Source: Ampelomyces quisqualis
Lineage: Eukaryota; Ascomycota; Dothideomycetes; Pleosporales; Phaeosphaeriaceae
NCBI GenBank assembly: GCA_018398575.1
Contig: JAGTXZ010000006.1
Location: 868,001-932,000 of the forward strand
Reading direction: 5' to 3'
DNA length: 64,000 nucleotides
Below the pieces are notes generated by a model that saw only the letters and a list, made by a program, of their open reading frames with translations, did not search any database and was not told where the DNA came from. Below are positions 26,150 to 37,971 of the stretch, in pieces; within the stretch, counting starts at the first letter, position 1, and the number at the start of each line of letters is the position of its first letter. The position numbers were made by a program, and so were the translations under genes.

Positions 26150-26520
26150 TACTAGATTGCCTATATTGCACGCATAACTATTTATACTAATAGTAGACAA
26201 CTATTGTGTACACTAACATTTAGTAGAGGACAGAGAAATAAGAAAGCACCTAATTACTTATATTGCGCGCACTACTATTTGTGCTAACAGTAGATAACTA
26301 TTATATACGCTAACATTTAGTTAAGAACAAAAAGGCACCTAATTGCCTATATTGCGCACACAACTATTTATGCTAATAGTAGACAACTATTATGTATACT
26401 AGCACGCAGTTAAGGATAAGAGAAGGCCTAATTACTTGTATTACGCGCATAACTATTTATGCTAATAGTAGATAACTATTATATACGCTAGTACGCAGTT
26501 AAGAATAAGAGGCTATCTAA
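26150..26520. repeat. Tandem repeat, ~90-96-bp unit, about 4 copies
   Basis: Four diverged units each contain gcgca(t/c)..actattt, ctaa(t/c)agtaga(c/t)aactatt and cctaatta. Starts are near 26,171, 26,267, 26,355 and 26,446. Within each unit, aactattt.t and aactattgt/aactattat flank a short agtaga core. Not coding. Confidence 0.8.
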
Positions 26521-26739
26521 TTAAACAGCTTAACTACTATACTCTAGCAGAATTTAAGGCAATATTAGACTATATGTGTTACAAAAACTCTACTTATACC
26601 TATAAAGTAAAAACTCTATTGCGCTATACACATTGCTTACTTCTGCTACCCTTGCTAATAGTTCTTTAATATTTAAAGAGTAAGCGCTTGCTCTATATAC
26701 TCTATACTAAGTAGTAAATTTAAGTAATATTAGCAGCAC

Positions 26740-29190
26740 ACTATGTCTCTGTCTAAACAAGCGCTAAAACAAGCGCTAACAGATAATAGTGTAAAGGTTA
26801 GGCTTCTAGAAGATATAACTCTAGAACTAATATACTAAAAACTAAGACGCTGTAGAGACTAAAAACTGTCTAGACTCTAACGCTACTATTCTTAAGCCTT
26901 AACTCTAGAATTAAAACAAAAGTATAACTAACTACTACACTAGCCTAACTAAAAAGTTACCTAATAAGATAGCTTAGAGATTAAATACTATATACTTCTA
27001 GATCTACAGCATTACTTACTTATTAACAAGAGAAATCTAGACGCAGCAGTAGCATAAGCACAATAAGCTAACACAAACTAAAAACCTATAGAACTAATAT
27101 ACAAAAAACATTAGTAGTTAAAAGAAAACTACTATTAGACTTAAGGCTGTTGTATTATAGGAAGATGCCTTATTATGCATAATTAAGTAGTTCTAACTGT
27201 TACAGAGTTACAACTCTTCTTATTTAGTGCAGACCTATTTAGGTTACTACTATAAGAGAAAGAAAAACGCTAGGCAAAGAAAAGTGTATTACTAGAAAAC
27301 AAGACTACACTAGAGAAGGCAAGAGTTATCTTAGTAACGCAACTACTTACTAATAACAAAAAGACGCTATATAGTATAGTAATAACACTATAGCTTAATG
27401 TACGTAAGTATGTATACGCCTAAATACTACTAGACGCTTAGACAGAAGTATAGAATACTCTACTATTATTAGTTTAATTGTATATTAGCTTAACACTATA
27501 CAAAGAAGCTACCTGCTATATAGGTACTATTACGGCCTGCTAAGGACAGTAGCTAATAGTAGGCACCTAGATACTAGACATATACAGCAACTTGCAGACT
27601 TACGTAATAAAGCAAGAATAACTAGAAATTACTAGTGCTTACATATTAAACTACTTAGACAGATAAGTTCTTAAGCCTAGCAAACTGCTTAAAGACTTTA
27701 TTTACCTACTACAAGACCTAAAGAACACAAGTACACCTCTAAAACAGCTATACTAGCTAACTAAAGACAGCCTAAATCTACTAGATTTCTAAACCCTAGT
27801 CTTGCAGCAGTAATAGCATAGTTATTCTATAATAACAGGAAATAGAGCATTACTGCAATAACTAAGAATTAAGAGAAGTTTAATAAACTAAGTGCAAATA
27901 TAGTAGTACTAATAGGCTTAGTTATATTTAACGCAATAAGAGAATTTAATAACAATAGCACTAGGAAAACTATACTTTTCTATAGACAAACTATAGAAGG
28001 TATGTTGCAAGTTCTACATATAGCATTAGCTAACAGAAAGCAGACTACTTTAATACTATTTGTAAAAAATAGAAGAACCTAGAAGGTATTTAATAGATTC
28101 TTATATAGGATAATATACAACAGGATATTGCTGTATATACAAACTAACAAAAAAACAACAGAGCTAATGTTTTAGTGCTAAAAGATACTTATAACAACAA
28201 CGTAGATAATATCCTAGCTAACTATACAGAAGAGGAGCAAGATTACTATAATACGCTTATAGACAATTACAACAACAAAGAGAAGGAGAAGGCAAACTAC
28301 TTAATAGAAAAAGATAAAGAGGAAAACGTTAGAAAGGGAAGGAAAGTCCTATATAAAGACACTAATAATATAAGTAAGTCTAAACGTAATGTAATATATA
28401 ATAACTTATATAGAATACTATTTATATACGCGTACGTAAAGCATTAAGTAAAGTAAAAGATGTTTTACTAGAAGAGTACAAACATATAGATAAACTTGCA
28501 CTAGAATACCTTTATAAAGTAGATAAATAGCTGTAGTTTAAGAACTATAGAAGTAGCTAGAGCATTATAGCAAAAGACGCATAAGAAGAATTTGTAACAC
28601 AGGCCTATAATATTATAATTAAAGGCAATATACTTAATATAATTACTTTAACTAAAGAGGAATAGTAACTAAAACTAGACAAGTGCAATAAGTTAGTATA
28701 ACAGTATAAAGAAGAAATAAAGTGTTATTAAGTAGTTGTAAATAGTAAGTAACACAAATGTTATAAAAACTAGATATACTTTTACTAGTATAACGCGTAA
28801 ATACTGTTAGGTTAGCCTTAATATAACGCAATAGTACAGACTACTATAGTAGATAGTGTAGCACTAGCAGACACAGCACCTAATTCTAACATAACTAACT
28901 AGTAAGATAATTACTACTCTGCAAGTAGTAGTAGCTATTACAGCCTTTTATATATAGAGCGCGTTATGTACTTACTAACGCGTACCCTACAGGACGTTAA
29001 GCCTAGTAGCTGCGTCTAGGCTAGCCTACTTTTAAAGGAGCGTAATTTGTCTATACTATATTTAATTAAAAAGCCTATATAACTAGACAAGAGAGACTAG
29101 CTTAGTTAGCCTACGCTATAAGAGTGTAAAGACACAGGTAGCTAGCTGCAGTATACAGTTCTGCTAGTACTATAGTACTTAACAGTTCTT
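26740..29190 (+). pseudogene. Unidentified RIP-degraded frames with a surviving 90-codon piece
   Basis: A plus-strand frame starting near the atgtctctgtctaaacaag at 26,742 can be followed with TAA/TAG interruptions to ~28,160. An unbroken 90-codon stretch (28,175-28,447) follows; it is rich in Asn, Lys, Glu and Tyr. Further degraded coding-like sequence runs to ~29,190. No known domain recognised. The short open stretch is probably a chance survivor of mutation and not an active gene. Confidence 0.35.
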
Positions 29191-29200
29191 AACTATTAAA

Positions 29201-29271
29201 TCTAGTAATACTAGTAACACTAGTAACACTAGTAACACTAGTAATACAGGTAACGCAGGTAATACAGGCAA
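29201..29271. repeat. 9-bp microsatellite
   Basis: About eight copies of a 9-bp unit: first actagtaac/actagtaat repeats, then cAggtaacg-type variants. A simple repeat of 9 bp with no frame significance here. Confidence 0.85.
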
Positions 29272-30719
29272 TTTGCTATTAGGTTGCTGTTAGGTTACTA
29301 GCAACTAGAAGTAAGTAGAGTAACTTTAGCAAATTGTCTAGTAGACAGTATTGCTATTAGGCAGCTGCAGGTCGCCGCGACTGGGCCAACTAGACAAATC
29401 TTAATTTTTCCTAACGTCTGTTCCTTTACCTTATAGTAGACAACTCTAACTACTAGAAGTAATGCTACAAATCTCTTGGATATAGATATAGTCTTATGCT
29501 AATCTAGCTTTAACATAATAAGTAACTATTTACATCTAATTTGTTTACCAAGAAGATAGATATACTAATAGCCTATAATAATCTTTATAAGATTATACAT
29601 ATGTTACCTGTTATGTGCATCCTAATTTAAAGTACTAATGTTAACCTTATAGTATAATCTGTAATTAAGCAATTTAGAGAATTGTCTATCTATAATTCCT
29701 TAAGTATGTTCTATACTAACGTTAAGAACTTAACAATAACTAATAGTAGTATTTGCGCTACAAACCTCTTACCTAAGTTTGTTATAGTCCTAGAGAATTC
29801 TTTTAAAACCTAGAAAGAGGCATCTCTCTGCTTTAGTGTCTCTAGTGTTATTAAGCAGCGCTTTAGAATATAAAAGTAGATTTACTATAGACTTACTACT
29901 ATATACTCTATTCTATAGACTTAACTGCGTAGTCTTTCTATAGTCTTGTGTGTTAACTTTATAGAGGAGAACGCTAATAAGAATACACCCTGCCTTATTA
30001 CAGGCAACAGTATTAGACTAGATTTCTGTAACTAGAATAACAGAGTTACATCTAAGCACTCTTAGCAAGGTAGAGTTATTACCTCTTTTCTATTAACTAA
30101 AATTAGACAAGTATGCATGCTTATCTACTAGCTAATTAAAGAAAATAAGATTAAAGACAAAGATACTTATACCTTGTTAACAGTTTAGTAATTAGAAACT
30201 ATAAGCATAGCTAAGTTGCAAGCCTAGTTACGTAATAATTGCACGCAACAAATTACTATTTTTAAGAATAACAATTCTAAGAAATGTAAGCGTTTGACAA
30301 ATAACCTCCTCTATATAACAATACTCTGTAAGCTCTAACTACTCCTTTAACTTAAAGACTAGTAACTTACTAAGCTACGTACGCTAATACAAGCTTATTA
30401 ACACTAGGCCTATACAGCGTTATTACTATATAGCCTAGTAGTCTAAGATAATATTAATTAGTATTACAATATAGTCTCTATCCTCTTAAGAGAATACTAA
30501 ATAGTACTGTTTTAGAAGTAGAGTTATAAAGATAGCCTTTAAGTAAACACTATAGTTCTAGTAGAAATATTAGAATTAGGCAAGTTATATACTAGTATAG
30601 TAATAGTAGCAGGCTACCTCTTTCGCGTAGAAATTCTAGCTTAACTTTATAGAGAACAACTCTTTAAGCTCTCTTGCTACCTCTAAGACCTATCTTTAGC
30701 ACCAGCTAATATAGAAGAA
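29272..30719. other. RIP-degraded sequence without recognisable content
   Basis: AT-rich, TpA-rich sequence with no protein I can identify in either direction. It contains one short patch (29,361-29,390, including tcgccgcgactgggcc) that keeps TGG, CCA-complement and CpG contexts otherwise nearly missing from the region. Confidence 0.4.
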
Positions 30720-31062
30720 CCTGGCTAGGCAGATTAGGATAAAGAATTCAATAATAAGTAGGGCACATAGGAACTATTAACGCACAATAACTAGCACAAC
30801 TTATAGAATAATACTAAGCTAATACTAGGTAAATTTAGTACTTAAAATAATAAAGAACAGAACTCTTATAATAGTTAGGAATACAGTAATGTTACCAAAG
30901 TTAATATATTACAGAGCTAGCTTAACGTGTAAGAATAGAACTGCGTTTCTAAAGAAGACTTAACTGCTATTAATATACCTTAGTTTAATAGTGCAGAGAA
31001 CAAGGATCCTTTCTTAAGCTCTTACGCGCTTGCTATAATTAAGGCTCTTTCTAAACCTTCTT
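30720..31062 (+). pseudogene. Helicase-like frame, part upstream of the Gypsy insertion
   Basis: Degenerate frame ending in ...YALAIIKALSKPS immediately before the left LTR at 31,063. If the Gypsy element and one copy of its 5-bp target duplication are removed, this frame continues in the same phase at 37,977. The start is not defined. Confidence 0.5.
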
Positions 31063-31344
31063 TGTAAGAGGTTTGTATAGCAGCAAAGTTACAGGATAAT
31101 AATAGTAGTACAGGTAGAAGTAAGTTAATTCCTATTCTGCAACTTTAGTGCAGAACTCTTCTTTTATAGATACAACTAGACACATATTCTTACAATAGAA
31201 ATGCACTAGGCCTACGTAGGCGTAGCGCTGTTAAGGCGCTAGAGTAGCTATACGCGTTCTACGCGTAAAGACGCTAAGGTAGCGTTATTATAGCGCAGGC
31301 GCGTTGCTACGCAGCTAATAGCTTTACGCTATAACATCCTTACA
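31063..31344 (-). repeat. Gypsy 3' LTR
   Basis: Direct repeat of 37,690-37,971, same length, differing mainly by transitions. Starts tgtaagagg and ends atccttaca, an inverted pair. Contains aaggcgctag and ctacgcgtaaagacgcta blocks also found in the other copy. It is the 3' LTR because the internal genes run on the minus strand. Confidence 0.9.
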
Positions 31345-31349
31345 ATTAT

Positions 31350-32620
31350 TCTCTTTTCTCTAGAATTACTATCCTAGTAATTTGTATAACGTTAGGTATA
31401 GGCGCGTACTTAATATTATTATTATAGGGCCTGTTTGCTAGGTAGCTGTTGTTGTACTAAGACTAAAACTCTAAGTAAATCTAAGAGGCAGCTAGTAGCT
31501 ATAGTAATAGTAGAAATATAGTAAAACTTTGTGTACGTAATCTCCTCTGCTTCTTTAGTAATAACTGCATTATTCTACTACTATATTATCTACTAGCTCT
31601 ACGCTATTACAACTACGTTACACCTATATTAATTACTATAAGCACTACGCCTGCTCTGCCTACTACCTCTACTATCCTTATAAGTAGTATAACGCTAGCG
31701 TTACAACGTTACTAACCTAGTGCTTAGGCTATGCCTATTACCTGCTATAGTAGCGTCTCTAATATTAAGTTAGTAATTTTAATTTACTTCTACTGCGCTA
31801 AGAGCCTAAGGCTTACTAGCACCTATTACAACTTTATAGTTAGTAGCCTGCACTGTAGCCCTTGCTAGGGCAAGTAAAAGCTCTACTCTAAGGTCTCTGC
31901 CAATTTTGTTAAGGGCTAGAATACTATCTACTAGTAGTAGTAGCGCCTTACTACTAAGAAGGAGCCTAATCCTATTGCAGTTAACGCGTAAGAGACGTTG
32001 CTACGCTAGTAGACTAGCTTAGTAGAGCTTTTCCTACGTATAGAGGTTAAGCATAAGAGCTGTTGTTAGCCTAAGAGTAACAAGATCTAGATTTTACAGG
32101 TTAAGGCAACTAACTACCTATCTACTATAGTAGAAGATATCCTTAACTTGCTGCAGGCTTAGGTAAGTTATTTTTCCTATTCTTTATAGTTACTGCGCTA
32201 GCGTTCTAACAGCATCTAAGCTAACCTTCTTCTACTTAGTAAGGCAGATACATAGTCTAATTCTAACCTTAATCTAGAGAGGTAAAAGTCCTCTGCTAGG
32301 TCTAAGCCTAGGTCTAAGAGTAGTAGTAGTAGTAAGAGTAGAGATAGAGATAAAACTCTTCTCTAGAAAAGCCCTAGCCCTATGCCTTCTCCTAAGAAGA
32401 AGAGTAAGGGCAAGGCTAAGGCTAAGGCTAAGCCTAAGCCTAAGGCTAAACCTAAGCCTAAGCCTAAGCCTAAAAAGCGCCTAGCTTTAGCTAGTCCTAC
32501 TAAGGAGCCTGCGTCTAAGCGCGTTAAGGGCTTAGACCTGTTAAGTTGCCTAGTGCGCACTGCAACAGCGTTAGCAAAGAGTAAGGTCCTATTAGAGTTA
32601 GGTAATACTATCTTCTAGAA
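31350..32620 (+). pseudogene. Plus-strand frame in the Gypsy element, opposite to pol, with basic repeat
   Basis: Between pol and the 3' LTR, a coding-like frame runs opposite to gag-pol. Its last part is open (32,382-32,618, 78 codons) and holds a Lys/Ala/Pro repeat from the hexamers aaggct and aagcct at ~32,402-32,477. Upstream is a Ser/Arg-rich part (~32,275-32,360) and a Cys-containing block at ~31,790-31,880. The repeat survives because its codons contain neither CA nor TG. It may be an extra gene carried by this Gypsy family or an older sequence caught inside it. Function unknown. Confidence 0.5.
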
Positions 32621-32879
32621 ATAGCAAAAGAAAAGGATTACTAGAGGGCTTAGTAATAATTTACTAGGCTCTCTAAGCTTCTATAAGGGTAAAGAGGATA
32701 ATAAGAACTTCCTAGAGTAAGATAGTGTTTATACCTAGTTGCGTTGTTAGAGCGCTAGCAGTGCGCTAGTAAGGCGCCTTTGTTTTCCTATGTTTTTCCT
32801 TTTTTTTTTTTTGTATATATTAATTATATAAGTAATTAATCTTCTCTCTAGTTATACTTCTCTATAAGTAATTTATCTA

Positions 32880-35800
32880 TATCTTTTTAATTAACCTATT
32901 TGTTATATTCTAAGGGCTAGCCTTTCTATTTTACTAGGTAATTTACTAAACGCCTATTATACCTCTTTGCTAATATAGCTTTAACCTTATAGCGTTGTTA
33001 TAGCTCTTTACTGTTATCTAGATTAACAGGCCTAGGTAAGGTTAACTCTTCTCTCTTTCTAGCTATAAACAGCTAGAGCAAGGAGGTGTAGAATACTAAG
33101 TAGATTCTTATATATAACAGAAGTAAGATTCTAAAAGCTTGTAATCTAATTTGCTCTTCTACTAGAAAGGGGCCTATCTAGCGTAGCAACAGCTTTCTAC
33201 TAGCGCTGCGTAGGCGCAGATACTTTGTTAATAAGAAGACTATATCTCTTAGTTTAAACTCTTAGAGCCTATGTTTCTTATTGTAATATTGCTCCTAGTA
33301 TTGCAAGCTTTTGTTCTAGTAATTAGCTAAAGCGTCCTAAGTTTATATAAGCTTTTGCAACTTTTCTTTAATGCTAGAAACTTTAGTAGGCGCTGTTAGC
33401 TTGCAGTTAAGGCGCAGGTAGAACTTATAGTAGGCAAAGAATAGAAATACTCTTAATATAGCCTGTCTAGTATTATTATACACAAACTCTGCTAGTAATA
33501 AGAGGTGTACCTAATTATTAGGTTAATTGCTTATAAAAACCCTTAAGTATTGCTTTAGCGTTTAATTTTAATGCTCTGTTTAGCTATCTATTTGCAGATA
33601 GAAGGCAGTGCTAAGCTAGCGCTTTACCTTTACTATAAAGTAGAAGTCTACTTAAAACTATAAAGTAAAGACACTTTCTTAGTCTAATATAATACCTTTA
33701 GGCAAGCTAAAGAATTGTACAACGTGTTCTAAAAATAGATCTGCTAGTTATAAGGTAGTAACTGTTTTTTGTGTAGGAATATACTTAGCTATTTTTGTAT
33801 ACTTATTAACTATAACAAGTATTGCGTTGTATACAACGCTATAGCGCTTGGCAAGTAGTAGGCCTGTAACAAAATCTATTGTAATTTCTTACTATAGTCT
33901 CTAAGGTTAGAGGAGTACGTTTAATACGCTAGTAGGGCGCTGCTTAAGCAACTTTGTGCCTTAGCACACTAAGTAAGAGTTAATATACTTCTTAAGCTCT
34001 TTTTTAAGCCTAGGCTAATAGTAGTATTAGGCTACAAGCTTAAGCGTTTTAGCCTGCCTAAAATAGCTAGCAAGTAGATTATTGTAATACAGCTTAAGAA
34101 GCTTAGCTCTAAGAGCTAGCTTAGGTAGAATATATAATTAGTCCTTAAACTAAAGGCTGCTTAAAGCGTTAAGCTTCTAGTGCCTTAGGCGTTTACTAGC
34201 GCCTTAATAGGCAGACGCTAGGGATTTAACGTCCCTGCGTATTGCAACTACTTCTAGGTTATTCTGTTATACTTATACACAGATTTTAAAGAAGGACTTA
34301 GAAAGTTTCTTATAAACTAACTTCTCTAAGGCTATAGCTCTTGCTTATAACTGCGTAACCCTTTAGGCTATTACTAGTCTGCTCTTAGGGTTCTCTTAAT
34401 TAGGGCTGTAGCTTATAGCTGTTACCTTAACGCTGTGCGCTAGGCTTATAAAAACATCTTTACTAAGATATAGAGTGTCTACTTGCTATTAAGCTATTAT
34501 CTAGCTTCTTACTAATGCTAGCTCCTTACTAGGTAGCTTAGCTTAGGTTCTTACTAGCTGCAACTTCTTTTGCAGTACTAGCAATATGTCTAATAGTTAA
34601 ACATCTAGTGTGTTGCTATTGTCTATAGGTTGCCTTAAAGGCCTATCTGTAGGATTTGTCTTTTTAGACTAATACTTAATCTTAAAGTTATAAGCAGCTA
34701 GCTTTATTACTTAGCTAGCCTGTCTTGTAAATAGAGCTAACGTGCCTATAAAGCTGCGTAGGTTATTATAGTCTGTTTATATTTCTAACTAAACTGCTAG
34801 CCTTTTAACATAGTAACGCTAGTACTGCACTACTATAATAATAGTAAGGAGCTCTAGGTTATACATGTAGTAGTTTCTTTTTGCAGGCAAGAGCTTCTTT
34901 AACTAGAAGGCTACAGAGTGCTAGTTCCTATCTGCATAGAGTTAGAAGAAGATGCCTACTACTCTCTAAATAGAGGTATTAGTTTTTAACTTAGATAGAA
35001 GTGTATAATTATAGTACTGCAGAATAGGCGCAGTTATAAACTTGTTATATAGCTAGCGCTTTGCTTTCTCTGCAGCGTTAGGCTAGTTAAAGAGACTAGA
35101 CTTCTTCTCTTAAACTAATTCTTTTAGAAGATTAGTAATTAGGCTAATAATAACAGAGAAACCCTATATAAAGCGTTAATAGAAGTTTGCAAAGCCTAAG
35201 AAGACTTAAACATTCTTAAAGGACGTTAGCGTAGGCTAATTAATAACTGCGTAAACCTGTTCTAGATCTATTATAACGCTATTAAGGCGTATAATAAACC
35301 CTAGGAACTTAACTTAGTTAGTAGCAAAGGTACACTTTTTTAAGTTAACAAAAAGACTGTATTCTCTTAGCTTAGCGAGTACTTTTCTTACCTGTCCCTA
35401 ATAATCCTTCTCCTTTTAAGAAAAGATTAAGATATTATTAAGATAGATAACGCAAAAGATATCTAAATATAGGGCTAAGGCTCTGTTAATATACCTCTAG
35501 AATATAGTAGGCGCGTTAGTTAGCCTAAAGGGTATAACTATATACTTAAAGTAGCTGTATTGCGTGCAAAACGCTATCTTCTACTTATTACTTTGCTAGA
35601 TCCTAATATAGTAATACGCGTTCTTAAGATTAAGCTTAGTAAACTTTACTAATCTATAGAGCTAATTAAGAGTCTCTCTAATTAAGAGTAAGGCTAATCT
35701 ATTCTTCTTAGTAACTTAGTTAAGGCCTTAATAGTCTATGCAAAGGCGTAATATCCTATCCTTTTTAAGTATAAATAGGATAGGTGCTCCTATTAGGCTT

Positions 35801-36270
35801 GTGCTTTCTTAGATCTAGCCTAGGCTCTACGCTGTTACTAAGTAGTTGCGTAGTACACTTAGCTCTTTTAGTAAGAGGTTATAGAGCAGCCTATATAGAG
35901 CTGTAGTTTCTTTCTCTAGCTTAATAGCGTAGTTACCTCTATAGTGCTGCAGCAGCGCGTTAGTAGCGTTACTGTTTACAATATCTTTAAAATCCTTAAG
36001 TTTAATAGGCTATAATAGGCATTTAGTAGAGGAGGATTATAGACTACTTACTAGAACTGTGTATATGCTTAGCTTATTATAAAGAGATCTTATAAAAGTT
36101 TTTACATCTTTAACTCTTATTGTATTAGTATTAAGCTTATAGCGCTACTGCTTTAACTTGTAGTTAATAACAACGCGCCTTTCTTTTAGGCTTAGTAGAC
36201 TTAAAATAACAGGTTGTGCTGCATTAGCAATTTTGTATAGAATAGTAGTAAAGGACTTAGTTACGCTCTA
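32880..36270 (-). pseudogene. Gypsy pol: RT, RNase H, integrase, chromodomain (degraded)
   Basis: Minus-strand frame with TAA/TAG breaks. The reverse transcriptase has NAYYYIRI (family GAYxxIRI) and VIYLNNILIFS at ~35,419-35,452, where family YLDD has become YLNN by G-to-A change. FLGFANFYQRFI lies at ~35,165-35,205. The integrase core ITIDFVTGL...AILVIVNKYTKIAKYIPT lies at ~33,745-33,890. The chromodomain at ~32,890-33,050 shows YLVKQKGQP, matching YLVKWKGxP. Loss of catalytic acidic residues shows the copy is dead. Confidence 0.85.
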
Positions 36271-36599
36271 GTTGTTCTTTATTGTTAGGTAAGCTTAATA
36301 AGCGTAGAAGCTAGGTATAGTACTTAAGTTAGGTAAGCAGATAGTTAGTAGCGCAGCGCTGTTAATACAAGAGAGATTCTTAAGTAAAGCAACTCTCTTG
36401 TTAATAGTGCTAAGTTCTGCACTGTAGTTAATTAGGATTTATATAGGCTGCGTAGCGCTATTGTTACGCAGCATTCTAAGTACTTTAATATAATCCTCTT
36501 ATTATAGTAAGACTTAGGCTGTTAAGGAGAAGGCTTTTCTTAGGCCTACTTATTTTTTGTTTGTATTGCGTTTAAACTAGTAACAAGAGAAGAGCTGTT

Positions 36600-37500
36600 A
36601 AGCCTTAATCTATACTCTTTAGCCTAATAGCCTATCTTGCCGCAATAGTAGCAGGCGTTAGTTAGCTTTAGGCTTAAGTTTGTAGTGCTAGCAACACAAT
36701 GTTATAGAGCTGTTGCGTCTAGTTTAGGCTGCAAAGTTTTTCCTGTACTAGGCGTTCTGTGTATATAATAGTGTAGTAATAGTATACTACTACTATAGCG
36801 TAAGTTATCTTTTAGCGTTACAGCGCGTTTAATAAGTTCTCTATAGGTAGTAAAGAACTTAGTGTAGTTAGAGAGAGCTACTTTAATCTTTAGGTAGAGT
36901 TTGCTATATAAGTGCATTACTAGGTGTTTCTACTTATAAGAGGAATTTACTTAATTTTCTAAAGTAGATAGATAGGCTGCAAATTTGTTTACTGTTTAGC
37001 TGTCCTTTTAGGATACTTTTTAATACTATATAGTAACTTAAAGCTCTCTATTTATAGGGCTCTTAATCTAATTAAGTAAAAAAGACATTATATTGCACTA
37101 CGCTAGCGTTTTGCTATTATCTTTCTATTCTCTCTATATCTATATCTGTTAAAACGTAGTTTGTAGGTACTAGAGAGTAAGGGCAATCTTTTAGTCTTTA
37201 AGCTAGAAGGCTAAGAGATCTAATTAAAAGGTAATAGACAGCTAAGCCTTAAAGTCCTAATACTCTCTAATTCTCTTGCCTTTAAAGATAAGGATTTTCT
37301 TAATCTTTAGCCTGCGCCTTAGTAGCACTAATAGGTTAAGTTAGAGGCGTTGCGCTAGTAGGGACGTGTTGCGTCTAACTAGGGGGGTTAGTAGATCTGT
37401 TTTATTTAGGGCGCCTAAGGGCTGTTTAGAAGGTAAGAGAGGTTGTTTACTTACTAATAATTGCTCCTATTAGCGTACTTCCTTTTTTAGAGTCTAGATC
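36600..37500 (-). pseudogene. Gypsy gag (degraded)
   Basis: An open 71-codon piece at 36,702-36,917 reads like the end of a Gypsy gag (YRELIKRAVTLKDNLR), followed by the CCHC-type knuckle remnant CYYCGKIGYQAKEYR at ~36,610-36,660, in which the His and the last Cys positions are replaced by Tyr, as expected from G-to-A mutation. The N-terminal part is too decayed to delimit. Confidence 0.75.
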
Positions 37501-37689
37501 TTAGCTTACTTCTTAAGTTCTTAGCGCTAGCGCTTTAGCTGCGCTAAGCGTTTGCCTAGGCTAAGCATTAATTTCTTATTAGGAGTGTTTTCCCTTAATA
37601 GATTAGCTAGTAGGCTTAGAGGCAGATTTTAATCTATTGTTATTAGGTAACTAGGCCACTATCCTTTTATAAGGTAAAAGAATTAAAAC

Positions 37690-37971
37690 TATAAGAGGTT
37701 TGTATAGCAGTAAAGTTACAGGATAACAATAGTAGTATAAGTAGAAGTAAGTTAATTCTTGTTCTACAACTTTAGTGCAAAACTCTCTTTTTATAGATAT
37801 AACTAGATACATATCTTTATAATAGGAATGCACTAGGCCTATATAGGCGTAGCGCTATTAAGGCGCTAGGGCAGCTATACGCGTTCTACGCGTAAAGACG
37901 CTAGGGTAGCGTTATTGTAGCGCAGGCACGTTACTGCGTAGCTAACAGCTTTACGCTATAACATCCTTACA
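37690..37971 (-). repeat. Gypsy 5' LTR
   Basis: Direct repeat of 31,063-31,344 and 282 bp long. The first dinucleotide is TA where the other copy has TG, as expected from RIP. Since gag lies just inside it on the minus strand, this is the 5' LTR. Confidence 0.9.

Larger units (their letters stand above)
31063..37971 (-). mobile_element. Ty3/Gypsy chromovirus, RIP-inactivated, with both LTRs
   Basis: Two 282-bp direct repeats (31,063-31,344 and 37,690-37,971) flank a ~6.35 kb body. LTR ends are TGTAAG...CTTACA, with the first G mutated to A in the right copy. Possible 5-bp target duplications ttctt (31,058-31,062) and tcctt (37,972-37,976) differ by one transition. Minus-strand order is gag with a CYYCGKIGY zinc knuckle (~36,630-36,660), reverse transcriptase, RNase H region, integrase, then chromodomain, the usual order of chromoviruses. 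Every domain carries RIP-type stops. An extra plus-strand frame lies between pol and the 31 kb LTR. Confidence 0.9.
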
